Positions 1 through 7,446 of a stretch of DNA of 41,267 nucleotides are shown here, in pieces (within the stretch, counting starts at the first letter, position 1; the number at the start of each line of letters is the position of its first letter). This stretch comes from CAZOKH01 sp964580315 (lineage in GTDB: Bacteria > Chloroflexota > Anaerolineae > Anaerolineales > Anaerolineaceae). The notes under the pieces are model-generated. The model saw only the letters and a program-made list of their open reading frames with translations, was not told the DNA's origin and searched no databases. Position numbers and translations under genes: made by a program. The stretch lies in NCBI GenBank assembly GCA_964580315.1, contig CAZOKH010000025.1, positions 1 through 41,267 on the forward strand, given 5' to 3'.

Positions 1-684
1 ATCATTCAAGTTGCAGAAGAAGAACTTGCCAGAGCAAGAAGTGGAGGTTTAAATTTCCCCTCCACAAAAAGAATGTCCGAACTCGCTTATGAAGATAATC
101 TTGATTTCTCAGATCATGATGATGCACTGTTGCACTGGTTGAATAAAGAAGAAGAACTTTTCAGAGCTATAGAGAAGATTCTAGTCGAGGGAAAGATCCA
201 AGTTGGATTTGATTCTGTGGAAGATTTTGTCAATTATTCTTTATCAGTTCAAAACAGAAGAAAATCTCGAATGGGATATTCTCTCCAAAACCACCTATCC
301 CATTTATTTACAATAAACAGAATTCAATTTGATTCCCAGGCAAAAACTGAAAGAAATAATACTCCTGACTTTATCTTCCCAAGTAAAAAAGCATATCATG
401 ATCATGAATTTAATGACTTTAACTTAACTATGCTTGCAGCAAAATCATCATGCAAAGAACGATGGCGACAAATATTGACAGAAGCAAATAGAATCAGAGT
501 AAAACATCTTTGTACTTTAGAACAATCAATTTCGATAAAACAAACCTCAGAAATGAATAGTCAGAATGTCATACTTGTCATACCAAAAAGTTTGCATTTA
601 TCATACACAGACGAACAGCGAAAAGAAATTTGGTCCATATCCAATTTTATTGATCATGTTAAGCAATTAAATCCTATTGTTTAA
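1..684 (+). CDS. EcoRII-type restriction endonuclease, C-terminal part (5' truncated by window edge)
   Basis: The frame is open from base 1, so the gene begins upstream of the window; 227 residues are visible. This is the catalytic EcoRII-C domain, a PD-(D/E)XK-like nuclease that cuts before CCWGG-type sites. The visible block with PDF, AYHD, LAAKS and KERW carries a catalytic set spaced exactly as in EcoRII: Asp123, Tyr132, Lys148 and Arg154 of the visible part match D299, Y308, K324 and R330. The preceding GYSLQNHL segment also fits the family. The enzyme should therefore be active. The partner cytosine methyltransferase is not in view and would lie to the left if present. The gene is markedly AT-richer than its neighbours, which suggests horizontal transfer. 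It ends just before a strong palindrome. Confidence 0.88.
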   Translation: MIQVAEEELARARSGGLNFPSTKRMSELAYEDNLDFSDHDDALLHWLNKEEELFRAIEKILVEGKIQVGFDSVEDFVNYSLSVQNRRKSRMGYSLQNHLSHLFTINRIQFDSQAKTERNNTPDFIFPSKKAYHDHEFNDFNLTMLAAKSSCKERWRQILTEANRIRVKHLCTLEQSISIKQTSEMNSQNVILVIPKSLHLSYTDEQRKEIWSISNFIDHVKQLNPIV

Positions 685-713
685 GTCCTACTTTTTTAAT
701 CAAACTCTAAAAC

Positions 714-748
714 AGACCTCACAGGTTTAGCGCAAACCTGTGAGGTCT
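714..748. terminator. Perfect 15-bp palindrome after the EcoRII-like gene
   Basis: The arms AGACCTCACAGGTTT (714-728) and AAACCTGTGAGGTCT (734-748) are perfectly complementary around a 5-nt loop. The hairpin lies 30 bp after the stop codon. It lacks a good T-run (ATTTAATG follows), so it is a poor classical terminator. The same core recurs at 12183-12217 and a variant at 4988-5020 and 25848-25888. It is therefore best seen as one member of a dispersed palindromic repeat that may double as a terminator. Confidence 0.6.
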
Positions 749-787
749 ATTTAATGTTCAATTTTTTACATGAAAAGGGTCACGCCA

Positions 788-1288
788 TTACTTCACCACC
801 GGCGGGTGGTAGTGCGCGCCGGCGCGCACGGGGGCGGCCATGGCCTCGGCTTTTACAGGGTCTTTGGCTTCTTCCAGCAGCTCCAGCAGGCGCAGCGAGG
901 CGCGCTCGAGCAAAATGGCGCAGGGGCGCCCGTGGGCTTTACCCCAGTGCTGGCGCAGGTTGCTGCACACCACGTGCCCCAGTTCTTCCATGAAGAACTT
1001 TTGAAATTCCAGCGTCAGCCCCTGGCACAGGGCGTCGTCCACATCGGTGCCGGTGCGCCCGTGCACCCCGCCGATCAGCATCAACCCGGCGGTGTAGGCG
1101 CCGCACAGGCTTTCATGCGTCAGGCCGATGCCGCCGCCAAAGGGGGTGGTCATCTTCACGGCGCGCTCGTCCAGGCCGGGCAGCAGCGCCGGGCTGAGCG
1201 CGATCATCACACATTCCGAGCAGTGCAGCCCGTCCACGTTAATTTCTCCGGCATGCCGGGCGGTTTCTTCCATTGTTTTGCGGTCCAT
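788..1288 (-). CDS. C_GCAxxG_C_C family (putative redox-active) protein
   Basis: A 166-residue protein with the hallmarks of the C_GCAxxG_C_C family: an early Cys pair (CSEC), a GGGIG stretch, the CGAYTAGLMLIG signature, and two later cysteines separated by a short basic segment (CSNLRQHWGKAHGRPC). Members are common in anaerobes and are thought to bind a metal or take part in thiol redox chemistry; the exact function is unknown. The ATG at 1288 is preceded by AGGAAA. It starts 7 bp after the stop of the aldo/keto reductase upstream, so the two are almost certainly co-transcribed, which would fit a redox partnership. Confidence 0.8.
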   Translation of the reverse strand: MDRKTMEETARHAGEINVDGLHCSECVMIALSPALLPGLDERAVKMTTPFGGGIGLTHESLCGAYTAGLMLIGGVHGRTGTDVDDALCQGLTLEFQKFFMEELGHVVCSNLRQHWGKAHGRPCAILLERASLRLLELLEEAKDPVKAEAMAAPVRAGAHYHPPVVK

Positions 1289-1295
1289 TCGTTTC

Positions 1296-2243
1296 CTATG
1301 CTCCTGCTTTGTTAAGTTTTTCCATCTGTTGATCGGATAATTTTACATCCAATGCGCCCAAATTTTCGCGCATTTGTTCGGGCTTGCTGGCCGAGAAAAT
1401 GGGGATGACCGGCGGCTGGCTGTGCATCATCCACGCCAGCACCACCTGCAGCGGCGTGGCGCCCAGCTCTTCAGCCGCCTGGAACAGCACTTTCAGGCGC
1501 GCGTCGCTGTCAGCGCTGCGGTACTGCTCGCGGATTTCGCGATCGCCGCGCGTGTAGGCGCCCTTGATCAGGGGCGAATAGGCCACCAGGGGCACATTGC
1601 GGGCGCGCACATAATCCAGCAAATCTTCATCGGCGCCCAGCGTGCCGCTGGTGAACACCGACCCCGGGCGCGGGCGCAGGTAGGTGTGGCGCTGTTGAAT
1701 GCAGCAAAATTGCGCCCAGCCGCGCTGCGCGCACAGCATGTTGGCTTCAGACAGGCGCCAGGCGGTGTAGTTGCTGGCACCCAAAAAACGCACCTTACCC
1801 TTGCGCACCAGGCTGTCAAAAGCCTGCATGCTTTCTTCCAGCGGGGTCTGGCGGTCATCGGTGTGAGCATAGTACAGGTCTATGGTATCAACGCCCAGGC
1901 GTTTGAGGCTCTTGTCGCATTCCTGTTCAATCAGAGCGGCGGTCAGGCGGCGCGGCACATCGGCGCCGATTTCAAAGCCCACCTTGGTGGCTAAAAATAT
2001 TTTTTCGCGGTTGCCGCGCGCTTTCATCCAGCGGCCGATCAGCGCTTCGCTCTCGCCGCCCCGGCAGCCCGGCACCGTATCGAGGTATTTGTTGGCGGTA
2101 TCAATAAAGGTTCCCCCCGCTTCAACATATTGATCGAGCATGGCGCAGGAGGTTTGCTCATCATCGCGGCTGCCGAAATACATGGACCCCAGCCCCATAA
2201 CAGAAACCTGGACACCGGTGGTTCCCAACGGTACAGTCTTCAC
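1296..2243 (-). CDS. Aldo/keto reductase
   Basis: A TIM-barrel NADPH-dependent oxidoreductase of the AKR superfamily that reduces aldehydes or ketones to alcohols. The catalytic tetrad is visible as Asp48 (FIDTANKY), Tyr53, Lys87 (LATKVGF) and His127 (YYAHTDD), numbered from the start chosen here. C-terminal motifs typical of the NADP site (VAYSPL and IPIFSASKPEQM) are present. A TTG 15 bp further upstream is possible, but AAGGAG sits 6 nt before the GTG at 2243, so that GTG is preferred (315 residues). Substrate cannot be told from sequence. It heads a two-gene unit with the C_GCAxxG_C_C gene. A short GC-rich hairpin (2278-2297) lies between it and the PilZ gene upstream. Confidence 0.85.
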   Translation of the reverse strand: MKTVPLGTTGVQVSVMGLGSMYFGSRDDEQTSCAMLDQYVEAGGTFIDTANKYLDTVPGCRGGESEALIGRWMKARGNREKIFLATKVGFEIGADVPRRLTAALIEQECDKSLKRLGVDTIDLYYAHTDDRQTPLEESMQAFDSLVRKGKVRFLGASNYTAWRLSEANMLCAQRGWAQFCCIQQRHTYLRPRPGSVFTSGTLGADEDLLDYVRARNVPLVAYSPLIKGAYTRGDREIREQYRSADSDARLKVLFQAAEELGATPLQVVLAWMMHSQPPVIPIFSASKPEQMRENLGALDVKLSDQQMEKLNKAGA

Positions 2244-2337
2244 GGTTTGCTCCTTCAAAGATTGGAATAATTGACCGCCGGCAGGCTGCCCTGCCGGTTT
2301 TCAGTCAACGATCTTTAATTTAGAATTTTAACCGGAC

Positions 2338-2688
2338 TCAATCGCGGTACATCTCGATCAAACGTTCAATCATGCGCAGGTCTTCAGGCTGCGGTTGAAA
2401 AATTTGCATTCCAATAGCGAACAGATCGGGGTTGACATCCACCCGGCACCACACGCTGTGAGCTTCAAATTCAATGAATGTCTTCCCATCCAGTTCTTCG
2501 GGAAAATCCATGCGAAGCTGCAGGGTGGTATTGTCTTTCAGGGGTTCCGAAATGGGACTTTCGCTGATCAACATCAACCCGCCGGCTGAAATATCAACCA
2601 GGTTGCCGATTAATTCACCGGTGGTTTTGTCGAAGATTCTCAGGTAATGAATGAGATGACTGCGCGGCACCTTGCGTCGTTCGTCCAT
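2338..2688 (-). CDS. PilZ domain protein (c-di-GMP receptor)
   Basis: A 116-residue single-domain PilZ protein. The c-di-GMP binding signature is complete: Arg5-x3-Arg9 at the N-terminus and Asp32-x-Ser34-x-x-Gly37 (DISAGGL) after the first strand. An in-frame start 51 bp further upstream exists, but the ATG at 2688 has a strong GGAGAAG Shine-Dalgarno 5 nt away and puts the RxxxR motif at the expected N-terminal position. The protein probably links c-di-GMP levels to motility, secretion or surface behaviour. The GGDEF protein at 14423-15967 is one possible source of the signal. Confidence 0.85.
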   Translation of the reverse strand: MDERRKVPRSHLIHYLRIFDKTTGELIGNLVDISAGGLMLISESPISEPLKDNTTLQLRMDFPEELDGKTFIEFEAHSVWCRVDVNPDLFAIGMQIFQPQPEDLRMIERLIEMYRD

Positions 2689-2831
2689 AAAAACTTCTCC
2701 TTCCCTGCGCGCCAAAGACACCGTCCGCAGGAAAAACAAGAAAGTGCTTTACACCAGTTTACAACGGCTTCACCAGCGATGCAAGCCGTTGCATTGAAAG
2801 AAAACTTTGCGGTTTTTTCGCGGGCAAGGTA

Positions 2832-4832
2832 CTACTGCGCGGTCAGCAGCGGGAAGTAGCGCACAATGGTATAGCCGCGCAGACCCACAAACAGGTAACC
2901 GCGCGCGTCATCCACCGGTATTTGCACCTGGGCGGTGCGCACGTCCGTCCCATCGGGGGTGAACACCACCGCGAACGAGCAAGTGTCGCCAGGTGAAAAA
3001 GCCCCGCCCGAACAGGTGTCGCTCGCGGGAGGAATGACAAAATTGGCCGCATCTTCGCCAATAATCTGAATCTGGTTGACACCGCCGTGATCGATCGTCA
3101 ACGGGCCCAGGAAAGTCAGCGTGAAGGTGATCCAGGTGGGCTGACCTTCAGGAGCGTAGAAATCGCCGGTGGAAGGCTGAATGTTGGGATTGCCGATGTC
3201 TTCGCCTTCGCCCTGGTTGCGCATGAAAATCTGCATGGCTTCCAACTGGTCAAACACGTAGTTTTCGCGCAGGTCCGAGTAGGAGGTGAAAGCCGCCAGG
3301 CCGCCGTCGCCGTTCATGCTGGGCAGCGAGGTATTGTAAAGCGCCTGGGTGCCAATGCTGGTGAGCGACACGCGCCAGGTCTGGTAAACGCCGAAGGTGC
3401 TGTCATAGTAACGCACAAAGATATCGGGGCAATTGGTGTAGGTTTCACCGTTGAAATCGAACTGGCAGTTATAGTTGCTGTCCATCAGCACCAGGTTGGT
3501 GGAATAGGACGTGAAGGCGATGAACTTGCCGTCGCCCGATATGTTGGGGGTGAGGGAATGGAAATCGCCCTGTGCGCCGCTCTCGCCCGATGCACGCGAG
3601 ATCAAGTAGGTGTTTTGATATTTGTTTTCGGCATTTGGCGGCAGCGAATACAGGAAAATGTCAGTGGCGTTGTTCGCATCCACGCCGTCGCCCAGCAGGT
3701 TGTCGGCTGCCGACTGGTAAACAATGTAAACCACGCGCGATATACCGGAACCCGTGGTGGTGATGGATGGATACCACGAGCTGCCGTTGCCAACCGACAC
3801 ATAATCGGTGCCGCCGTTGTAATGCCCCGATACCAGGTAATAACGCACACCGCCGTCGCCGCCGTACTCATCATAAATGCCGTCATTATCAGCGTCGCGG
3901 TCCAGCAGGTAGATGTGGTATTGACCGTTGGTGACCCCGCTCACCAGGTTGGTGGCAATAGAAACAAACACCACAAAGCGCCCATCGGTTGAAACCACCG
4001 GGTGGGTCGAATCGCCGTTGGCCTCAGCAGAGCCATCGGCTGTGCGGGTGAGCAGGGTGGTAGCCTCGCCCGCCACATCACGCACGAACAGGTGCTGCGT
4101 GCCGCTGGTGGCAGGGCTCACCAGGTTGGTGGCCAGCGACTCAAACACCACATAGGACTGCATGCCGCCGTCCGGGTTATCAATGGGATCATCGTACACA
4201 TATACACCCGCACCCGGATGCACCGGGTTGTCAATGGCGCTGCGCACGCCGCCGTTGCCCTCCGGCCAGCCAAAACTGATGCGCCCCGGCGCACCGGAAT
4301 CGGCGTCGGGGGCCGCCCCGCCAAAACCTTTGGAAATGGCATAAATCTTATCATCTTGCCGATCATAGAGAAACACGTCCGAGTTTGTGCTGGGATCGCT
4401 GTCGGTGGTCATTTTGGTAAACGTGCTGGAATAGCTTTGGAAAGCAATATAACGACCGTCGTTGACAGCGTCGCCCTCCACGCGGCTGATGGCCGGCAGG
4501 GTGGAACTACTGTTGGCGCCGCTGGAGACATGGGAAACCTGGGGAGTTTCGGGGTCGTTGTCGTTTTTCATCAGGTATATATCGACGAAAAAATCACTTT
4601 CGAATTGCTCATCAACCAGGTCTTGCGCCGCAGACATAAAAGTGATGTAATCACCTTCATAAGAGATGCTGGAAAGCAGCGAGTCGGAATTGCCCATCTG
4701 GTTTCCGTCTGAGCTGGAAATTAATAATGTCTGGCTGCCGGAGGCCAGCACCACCAGCACCACCAGCGTCAGCAACGCCGCCGCTGCCAGTGATGCGCGA
4801 ATCCATTGTTTGCGAGAATATTTTGTGAACAT
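2832..4832 (-). CDS. Secreted PD40/TolB-like beta-propeller protein with C-terminal Ig-like domain
   Basis: A 666-residue protein. Residues 12-31 form a hydrophobic N-terminal signal peptide or anchor. The body holds repeated propeller blades of the PD40/WD40-like type, seen as DGRYIAFQSYS, DGRFVVFVSIATNLV and DGKFIAFTSYSTNLV, each followed by acidic turns such as DADNDGIYDEY that may bind calcium. The last ~110 residues resemble a choice-of-anchor D / Ig-like module (TCSFAVVFTPDGTDVRTAQV). It is probably extracellular or surface-attached; ligand and function are unknown. It appears monocistronic. A perfect 12-bp palindrome lies just upstream of its start. Confidence 0.75.
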   Translation of the reverse strand: MFTKYSRKQWIRASLAAAALLTLVVLVVLASGSQTLLISSSDGNQMGNSDSLLSSISYEGDYITFMSAAQDLVDEQFESDFFVDIYLMKNDNDPETPQVSHVSSGANSSSTLPAISRVEGDAVNDGRYIAFQSYSSTFTKMTTDSDPSTNSDVFLYDRQDDKIYAISKGFGGAAPDADSGAPGRISFGWPEGNGGVRSAIDNPVHPGAGVYVYDDPIDNPDGGMQSYVVFESLATNLVSPATSGTQHLFVRDVAGEATTLLTRTADGSAEANGDSTHPVVSTDGRFVVFVSIATNLVSGVTNGQYHIYLLDRDADNDGIYDEYGGDGGVRYYLVSGHYNGGTDYVSVGNGSSWYPSITTTGSGISRVVYIVYQSAADNLLGDGVDANNATDIFLYSLPPNAENKYQNTYLISRASGESGAQGDFHSLTPNISGDGKFIAFTSYSTNLVLMDSNYNCQFDFNGETYTNCPDIFVRYYDSTFGVYQTWRVSLTSIGTQALYNTSLPSMNGDGGLAAFTSYSDLRENYVFDQLEAMQIFMRNQGEGEDIGNPNIQPSTGDFYAPEGQPTWITFTLTFLGPLTIDHGGVNQIQIIGEDAANFVIPPASDTCSGGAFSPGDTCSFAVVFTPDGTDVRTAQVQIPVDDARGYLFVGLRGYTIVRYFPLLTAQ

Positions 4833-4847
4833 AATGATTCAGCCGCA

Positions 4848-4859
4848 GGTCAATTGACC
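4848..4859. promoter_or_regulatory. 12-bp perfect palindrome upstream of the propeller gene
   Basis: GGTCAATTGACC is perfectly self-complementary and ends 16 bp before the ATG of the minus-strand secreted protein. Its position fits an operator in the 5' leader, but no matching regulator is identifiable. The rest of the 4833-5139 gap holds the repeat at 4953-5020 and the dodecin promoter. Confidence 0.3.
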
Positions 4860-4952
4860 GCGGAACCTTAATAAGATTGTAAATGAAAATGCCCCCCGGA
4901 GACTTTACACTTTTATTAGGCAGCGATTTGGACATTGTCCTGTTTTTATTAA

Positions 4953-5020
4953 TCTCACGCGGAGGCGCTGAGAACGCAGAAAAAATCAGACCCTAAAGGT
5001 TTTGAAAACCTTTAGGGTCT
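4953..5020 (+). repeat. Dispersed palindromic repeat, copy A
   Basis: A composite unit: TCTCACGCGGAG, a GCAGA stretch, an A-run, then a long palindrome with arms AGACCCTAAAGGTTT (4988-5002) and AAACCTTTAGGGTCT (5006-5020). A second copy in opposite orientation lies at 25848-25915 with the same order of blocks. The shared flank as well as the palindrome shows this is a dispersed repeat and not chance hairpins. Confidence 0.65.
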
Positions 5021-5049
5021 AAAAAACTAGGAGAAAAAACAATAATTTC

Positions 5050-5078
5050 TTGAAATATCGCCCCATTGGACGTAAGAT
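5050..5078 (+). promoter_or_regulatory. Candidate sigma-70 promoter for dodecin
   Basis: TTGAAA (5050-5055), a 17-bp spacer, then TAAGAT (5073-5078). The -35 matches 5 of 6 and the -10 matches 4 of 6 consensus bases. It lies about 60 bp before the dodecin start. Confidence 0.4.
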
Positions 5079-5139
5079 AGTTATGGGGGTTGAATACTCC
5101 CGTGATTTTCTTCTCCGACCAGTCAAAAGGAGTTTACCC

Positions 5140-5343
5140 ATGTCTGTTGCAAAAGTCAGTGAAATTAAAGCCTCATCGACCAAAAGTTTTGATGACGCCC
5201 TCAAGGTGGGCATTGCGCGCGCCAATAAAACGCTCAAAAATGTCGTCTCCGCCTGGGTCGAGAACCAGGAAGTGGTGATTGAAAAAGGAGAAATCAAGGA
5301 ATACCGCGTCCAAATGCGGATTACCTTTGTCCTGGAAGATTAA
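5140..5343 (+). CDS. Dodecin (flavin-binding storage protein)
   Basis: A 67-residue protein matching the dodecin family: a small beta-sheet/helix protein that forms a hollow dodecamer and buffers FMN, riboflavin or CoA. Trp39 (SAWVENQ) and Gln58 (YRVQMRI) occupy the positions of the flavin-stacking Trp and flavin-contacting Gln. The reading frame is open 90 bp further upstream, but AAGGAG (5127-5132) sits 7 nt before the ATG at 5140, which also gives the usual family length. It is monocistronic and faces a T-rich hairpin and the convergent ada gene. Confidence 0.93.
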   Translation: MSVAKVSEIKASSTKSFDDALKVGIARANKTLKNVVSAWVENQEVVIEKGEIKEYRVQMRITFVLED

Positions 5344-5344
5344 G

Positions 5345-5373
5345 AAAAAGCCGCTTCACGTTCCGCTTTTTTT
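5345..5373 (+). terminator. Rho-independent-type terminator between dodecin and ada
   Basis: AAAAAGC (5345-5351) pairs with GCTTTTT (5365-5371), followed by more T. It lies directly after the dodecin stop. The stem is short, but it sits between two convergent genes. Confidence 0.45.
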
Positions 5374-5376
5374 GCG

Positions 5377-6447
5377 TTAAACCTGTTTCTCTTTTTCCAT
5401 CGCCAATAAAGCGCGCTTGCGTTCCAATCCCCAGCGGTAGCCGCCCAGTTCACCGTCGCGGCGCAGCACACGGTGGCAGGGGTTGACCACCGACACCGGG
5501 TTGGTGGCGCAGGCGTGCGCCACGGCGCGCACCGCCGCAGGCTGCCCAATGGCTTCAGCCACCTGGCTGTAGGTGCGCGTCTCGCCGCGCGGAATCTGGC
5601 GCAAGGCCTGCCACACCTGCAGTCGAAAGGCGCTGGCGGGCACATCCTGCGGCAGGTCGAGCTGCGGGCGGCTGCCCGCCAGGTGCTCCAGAATGGCAGT
5701 CACCCAGTCTTTCAGCATCTCGCCGTCACGCTGCAAATCGGCGGCGGGATATTCGGCGCGCAGGGCGGCTTCCAGTTCGTCATCGCGGCTGCCAAAATAG
5801 ACGGCGCACAGTCCGTGCTGCGTGGCGGCTACCAGCATCCTGTCCAGGGGACAATCCACAATCGTGTAATGAATGTACATACCCTGCCCGCCGCGGCGGT
5901 AGGCGGCCGGCGTCATGCCCAGGTGCTGCCGCGCCTGCTCATACAACCGGCTGCTGGAGCCATACCCCGCGCCGTACAGGGCGCCGATCACGTCCTGGCC
6001 GGCCTGTACGCCCTCTTTGAAGCGCTGCAAGCGCAGCCCGGCGGCAAACTGGCGCGGGCTGACCCCGCTGTGCTTTTTAAACACCTTTTGCAAGTGCGAG
6101 GTGCTCACGCCCAGCGCGCGGCTCAGTTCTGCCAGCCCGGGCGGTGAGTCGGGGGTCTCTTCCAGCAGGCGGCAGGCGCGCTGCACCAGTTCAGCTTCGC
6201 GCGCAACCGGGTCTTCATTTGGGTGACAGCGCTTGCAGGGGCGGTAGCCGGCGGCTTTGGCCGCCTGGGGGGTGGGGTAGAAGGTCACCTGTTCGCGGCG
6301 CGGTCGGCGCGCCGGGCACGACGGGCGGCAGTAGATGCCGGTGGAGCGCACGGCAAACACAAAGGCGCCGTCCTGCGCGGCGTCGCGCGCGGTCACCGCC
6401 TGCCACAGGGCGTCTTCATCAGCGAGGAGGAGGGGTTCATCATTCAT
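5377..6447 (-). CDS. ada: Bifunctional Ada: methylphosphotriester/O6-methylguanine repair protein and AraC-type regulator
   Basis: A 356-residue full-length Ada. The N-terminal zinc domain carries Cys40, Cys44, Cys71 and Cys74 (YCRPSCP and PCKRCH); Cys40 matches the methyl acceptor for DNA phosphotriesters. An AraC-type helix-turn-helix follows (about 85-185). The C-terminal O6-alkylguanine transferase domain has the active site NPCHRV with Cys324. In the Ada paradigm the self-methylated protein activates repair genes including its own. The ATG at 6447 has AAGGA about 8 nt upstream. It stands alone, with no alkB or alkA next to it. Confidence 0.95.
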   Translation of the reverse strand: MNDEPLLLADEDALWQAVTARDAAQDGAFVFAVRSTGIYCRPSCPARRPRREQVTFYPTPQAAKAAGYRPCKRCHPNEDPVAREAELVQRACRLLEETPDSPPGLAELSRALGVSTSHLQKVFKKHSGVSPRQFAAGLRLQRFKEGVQAGQDVIGALYGAGYGSSSRLYEQARQHLGMTPAAYRRGGQGMYIHYTIVDCPLDRMLVAATQHGLCAVYFGSRDDELEAALRAEYPAADLQRDGEMLKDWVTAILEHLAGSRPQLDLPQDVPASAFRLQVWQALRQIPRGETRTYSQVAEAIGQPAAVRAVAHACATNPVSVVNPCHRVLRRDGELGGYRWGLERKRALLAMEKEKQV

Positions 6448-6559
6448 GGGTGTGTTCCTTTTATGGAATGATGATACCTGAGGATGGGATAGATGACTAT
6501 CCGGTTTTGGTTTTCAAACAATCCAAAGAAGTCATTTTCAAAATTGCCGTATTGGTCAT

Positions 6560-6642
6560 GTCATTGCGAACCCCTCTTTGCGGGGTGAAGCAATCTCATT
6601 TGCCGGGTGAGACTGCTTCGCCCTACAGAGGCTCGCAGAGAC
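6560..6642. repeat. Imperfect palindromic intergenic repeat (GTCATTGCGA type)
   Basis: The segment begins GTCATTGCGA, contains GTGAAGCAATCTC and GAGACTGCTTCGCC in inverted arrangement, and ends in CTCGCAGAGAC. This is a recognisable type of non-coding palindromic repeat scattered in many environmental genomes. It lies in the 375-bp gene-free gap 6448-6822, together with the 84-bp element that follows. Confidence 0.55.
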
Positions 6643-6657
6643 AAACCGGTTGGCAAG

Positions 6658-6741
6658 TTTGTAGTAACGGCTTCAGCCGTTCTTTCCAGACAGAGATACT
6701 TCTTGGTTTGTGAAAAGCGGCTGAAGCCGCAACTACAAAAA
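6658..6741 (+). repeat. 84-bp MITE-like element, copy 1
   Basis: The ends form an imperfect inverted repeat of about 22 bp (TTTGTAGTAACGGCTTCAG against TTTGTAGTTGCGGCTTCAG read from the other end). A second copy at 7297-7380 in the same orientation differs at 6 of 84 positions by my alignment. No ORF is present, so the element would need a transposase in trans if mobile. Confidence 0.65.
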
Positions 6742-6822
6742 GCTTTTTCACTAATGAGTTCTTCCTAAAGGCTCAATAACAACTTCTAAATCAATTTTTA
6801 CACCCATTAGCCAAAAATCTTA

Positions 6823-7263
6823 TTATCTAATTATTGACAGTGCTTCTCTCAATCGTTCTTCAAAAAAAACAAGAAACGTTTTGAAGTATTCCTTGCCTAT
6901 TCCACAATTTTGTTTCCAGTCCACAACCGGACATTCATCTGATTCCATCCTTGAAGTATCCAGACAAATTATCCAATCCGTACCTTCATCTTCAATCACA
7001 ACCAAATAATTTTGTAACCCAAAATTTCTCCAATCTTTCGTTGCACTTATGCACGCCGGGATTGCAGCTAATCCATTTCCAATAATTTCAGTTCCGGTAA
7101 CTCCCCCATGTCCATATTCTTTAAGAAACCATTTGTAACAATTCGGTAATTTAACCCCGAGTTCAATTTCGATTTCATGGATCTTTGAATCATCTGCTTT
7201 GCCAACAAAGAAAGCCCCATTGCCAATTTCTTTTACTAATTGCTTAATTGGTTCAGTGTTCAT
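6823..7263 (-). CDS. SMI1/KNR4 (SUKH) family protein, possible toxin-immunity protein
   Basis: A 146-residue protein with the SMI1/KNR4 fold signature: an N-terminal IEIELGVKLPNCYKWFLKEYG block, a central LVVIEDEGTDWIICLDTS block and a final YFKTFLVFFEERL helix. Bacterial SUKH proteins are often immunity proteins against contact-dependent or nuclease toxins, but others are solitary. A TTG 18 bp upstream is possible; the ATG at 7263 is preferred because AAGGAAG lies 8 nt before it. The gene is much AT-richer than its surroundings and is bracketed by two near-identical 84-bp repeats, which suggests acquisition as a small cassette. No toxin gene is adjacent. Confidence 0.78.
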   Translation of the reverse strand: MNTEPIKQLVKEIGNGAFFVGKADDSKIHEIEIELGVKLPNCYKWFLKEYGHGGVTGTEIIGNGLAAIPACISATKDWRNFGLQNYLVVIEDEGTDWIICLDTSRMESDECPVVDWKQNCGIGKEYFKTFLVFFEERLREALSIIR

Positions 7264-7296
7264 ATTAATGACTTCCTTCAAGTTCGGAAATTAGCA

Positions 7297-7380
7297 TTTG
7301 TAGTAACGACTTCAGTCGTTCTTTCCAGACAGAGATACTGCCAGGTGTGTGAAAAGCGGCTGAAGCCGCAACTACAAAAA
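7297..7380 (+). repeat. 84-bp MITE-like element, copy 2
   Basis: Direct repeat of 6658-6741, with the same terminal inverted repeats and internal CGGCTGAAGCCG. It sits immediately upstream of the SMI1/KNR4 start and could supply or disturb its promoter. Confidence 0.65.
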
Positions 7381-7390
7381 CATCCCTCAT

Positions 7391-7434
7391 TAAAAAATCG
7401 CGCGGGGGACGACAAACCAGCCGTCTCCCCGCGC
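7391..7434 (-). terminator. Rho-independent terminator of the sugar operon
   Basis: Read on the minus strand, GCGCGGGGAGACG (7434-7422) pairs with CGTCCCCCGCGC (7411-7400) with a single bulge, followed by ATTTTTTAA. It starts 13 bp after the stop of the shikimate-dehydrogenase-like gene and marks the end of the five-gene operon. Confidence 0.8.
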
Positions 7435-7446
7435 AAGCTATGATAA

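Noticed and set aside
754..1340. Plus-strand open frames opposite the C_GCAxxG_C_C gene
   Set aside because: They are GC-skew shadows of a gene with clear family motifs on the minus strand; their proteins are Arg/Ala-rich with no domain.
2278..2297. CCGGCAGG/CCTGCCGG hairpin between the PilZ and aldo/keto reductase genes
   Set aside because: The stem is perfect but there is no T-run on the strand of the genes, so a terminator call is not supported.
3087..3992. Long plus-strand frame (301 codons) opposite the PD40 protein
   Set aside because: No Shine-Dalgarno, no recognisable motif, and it is antisense to a gene with a signal peptide and repeated propeller blades.
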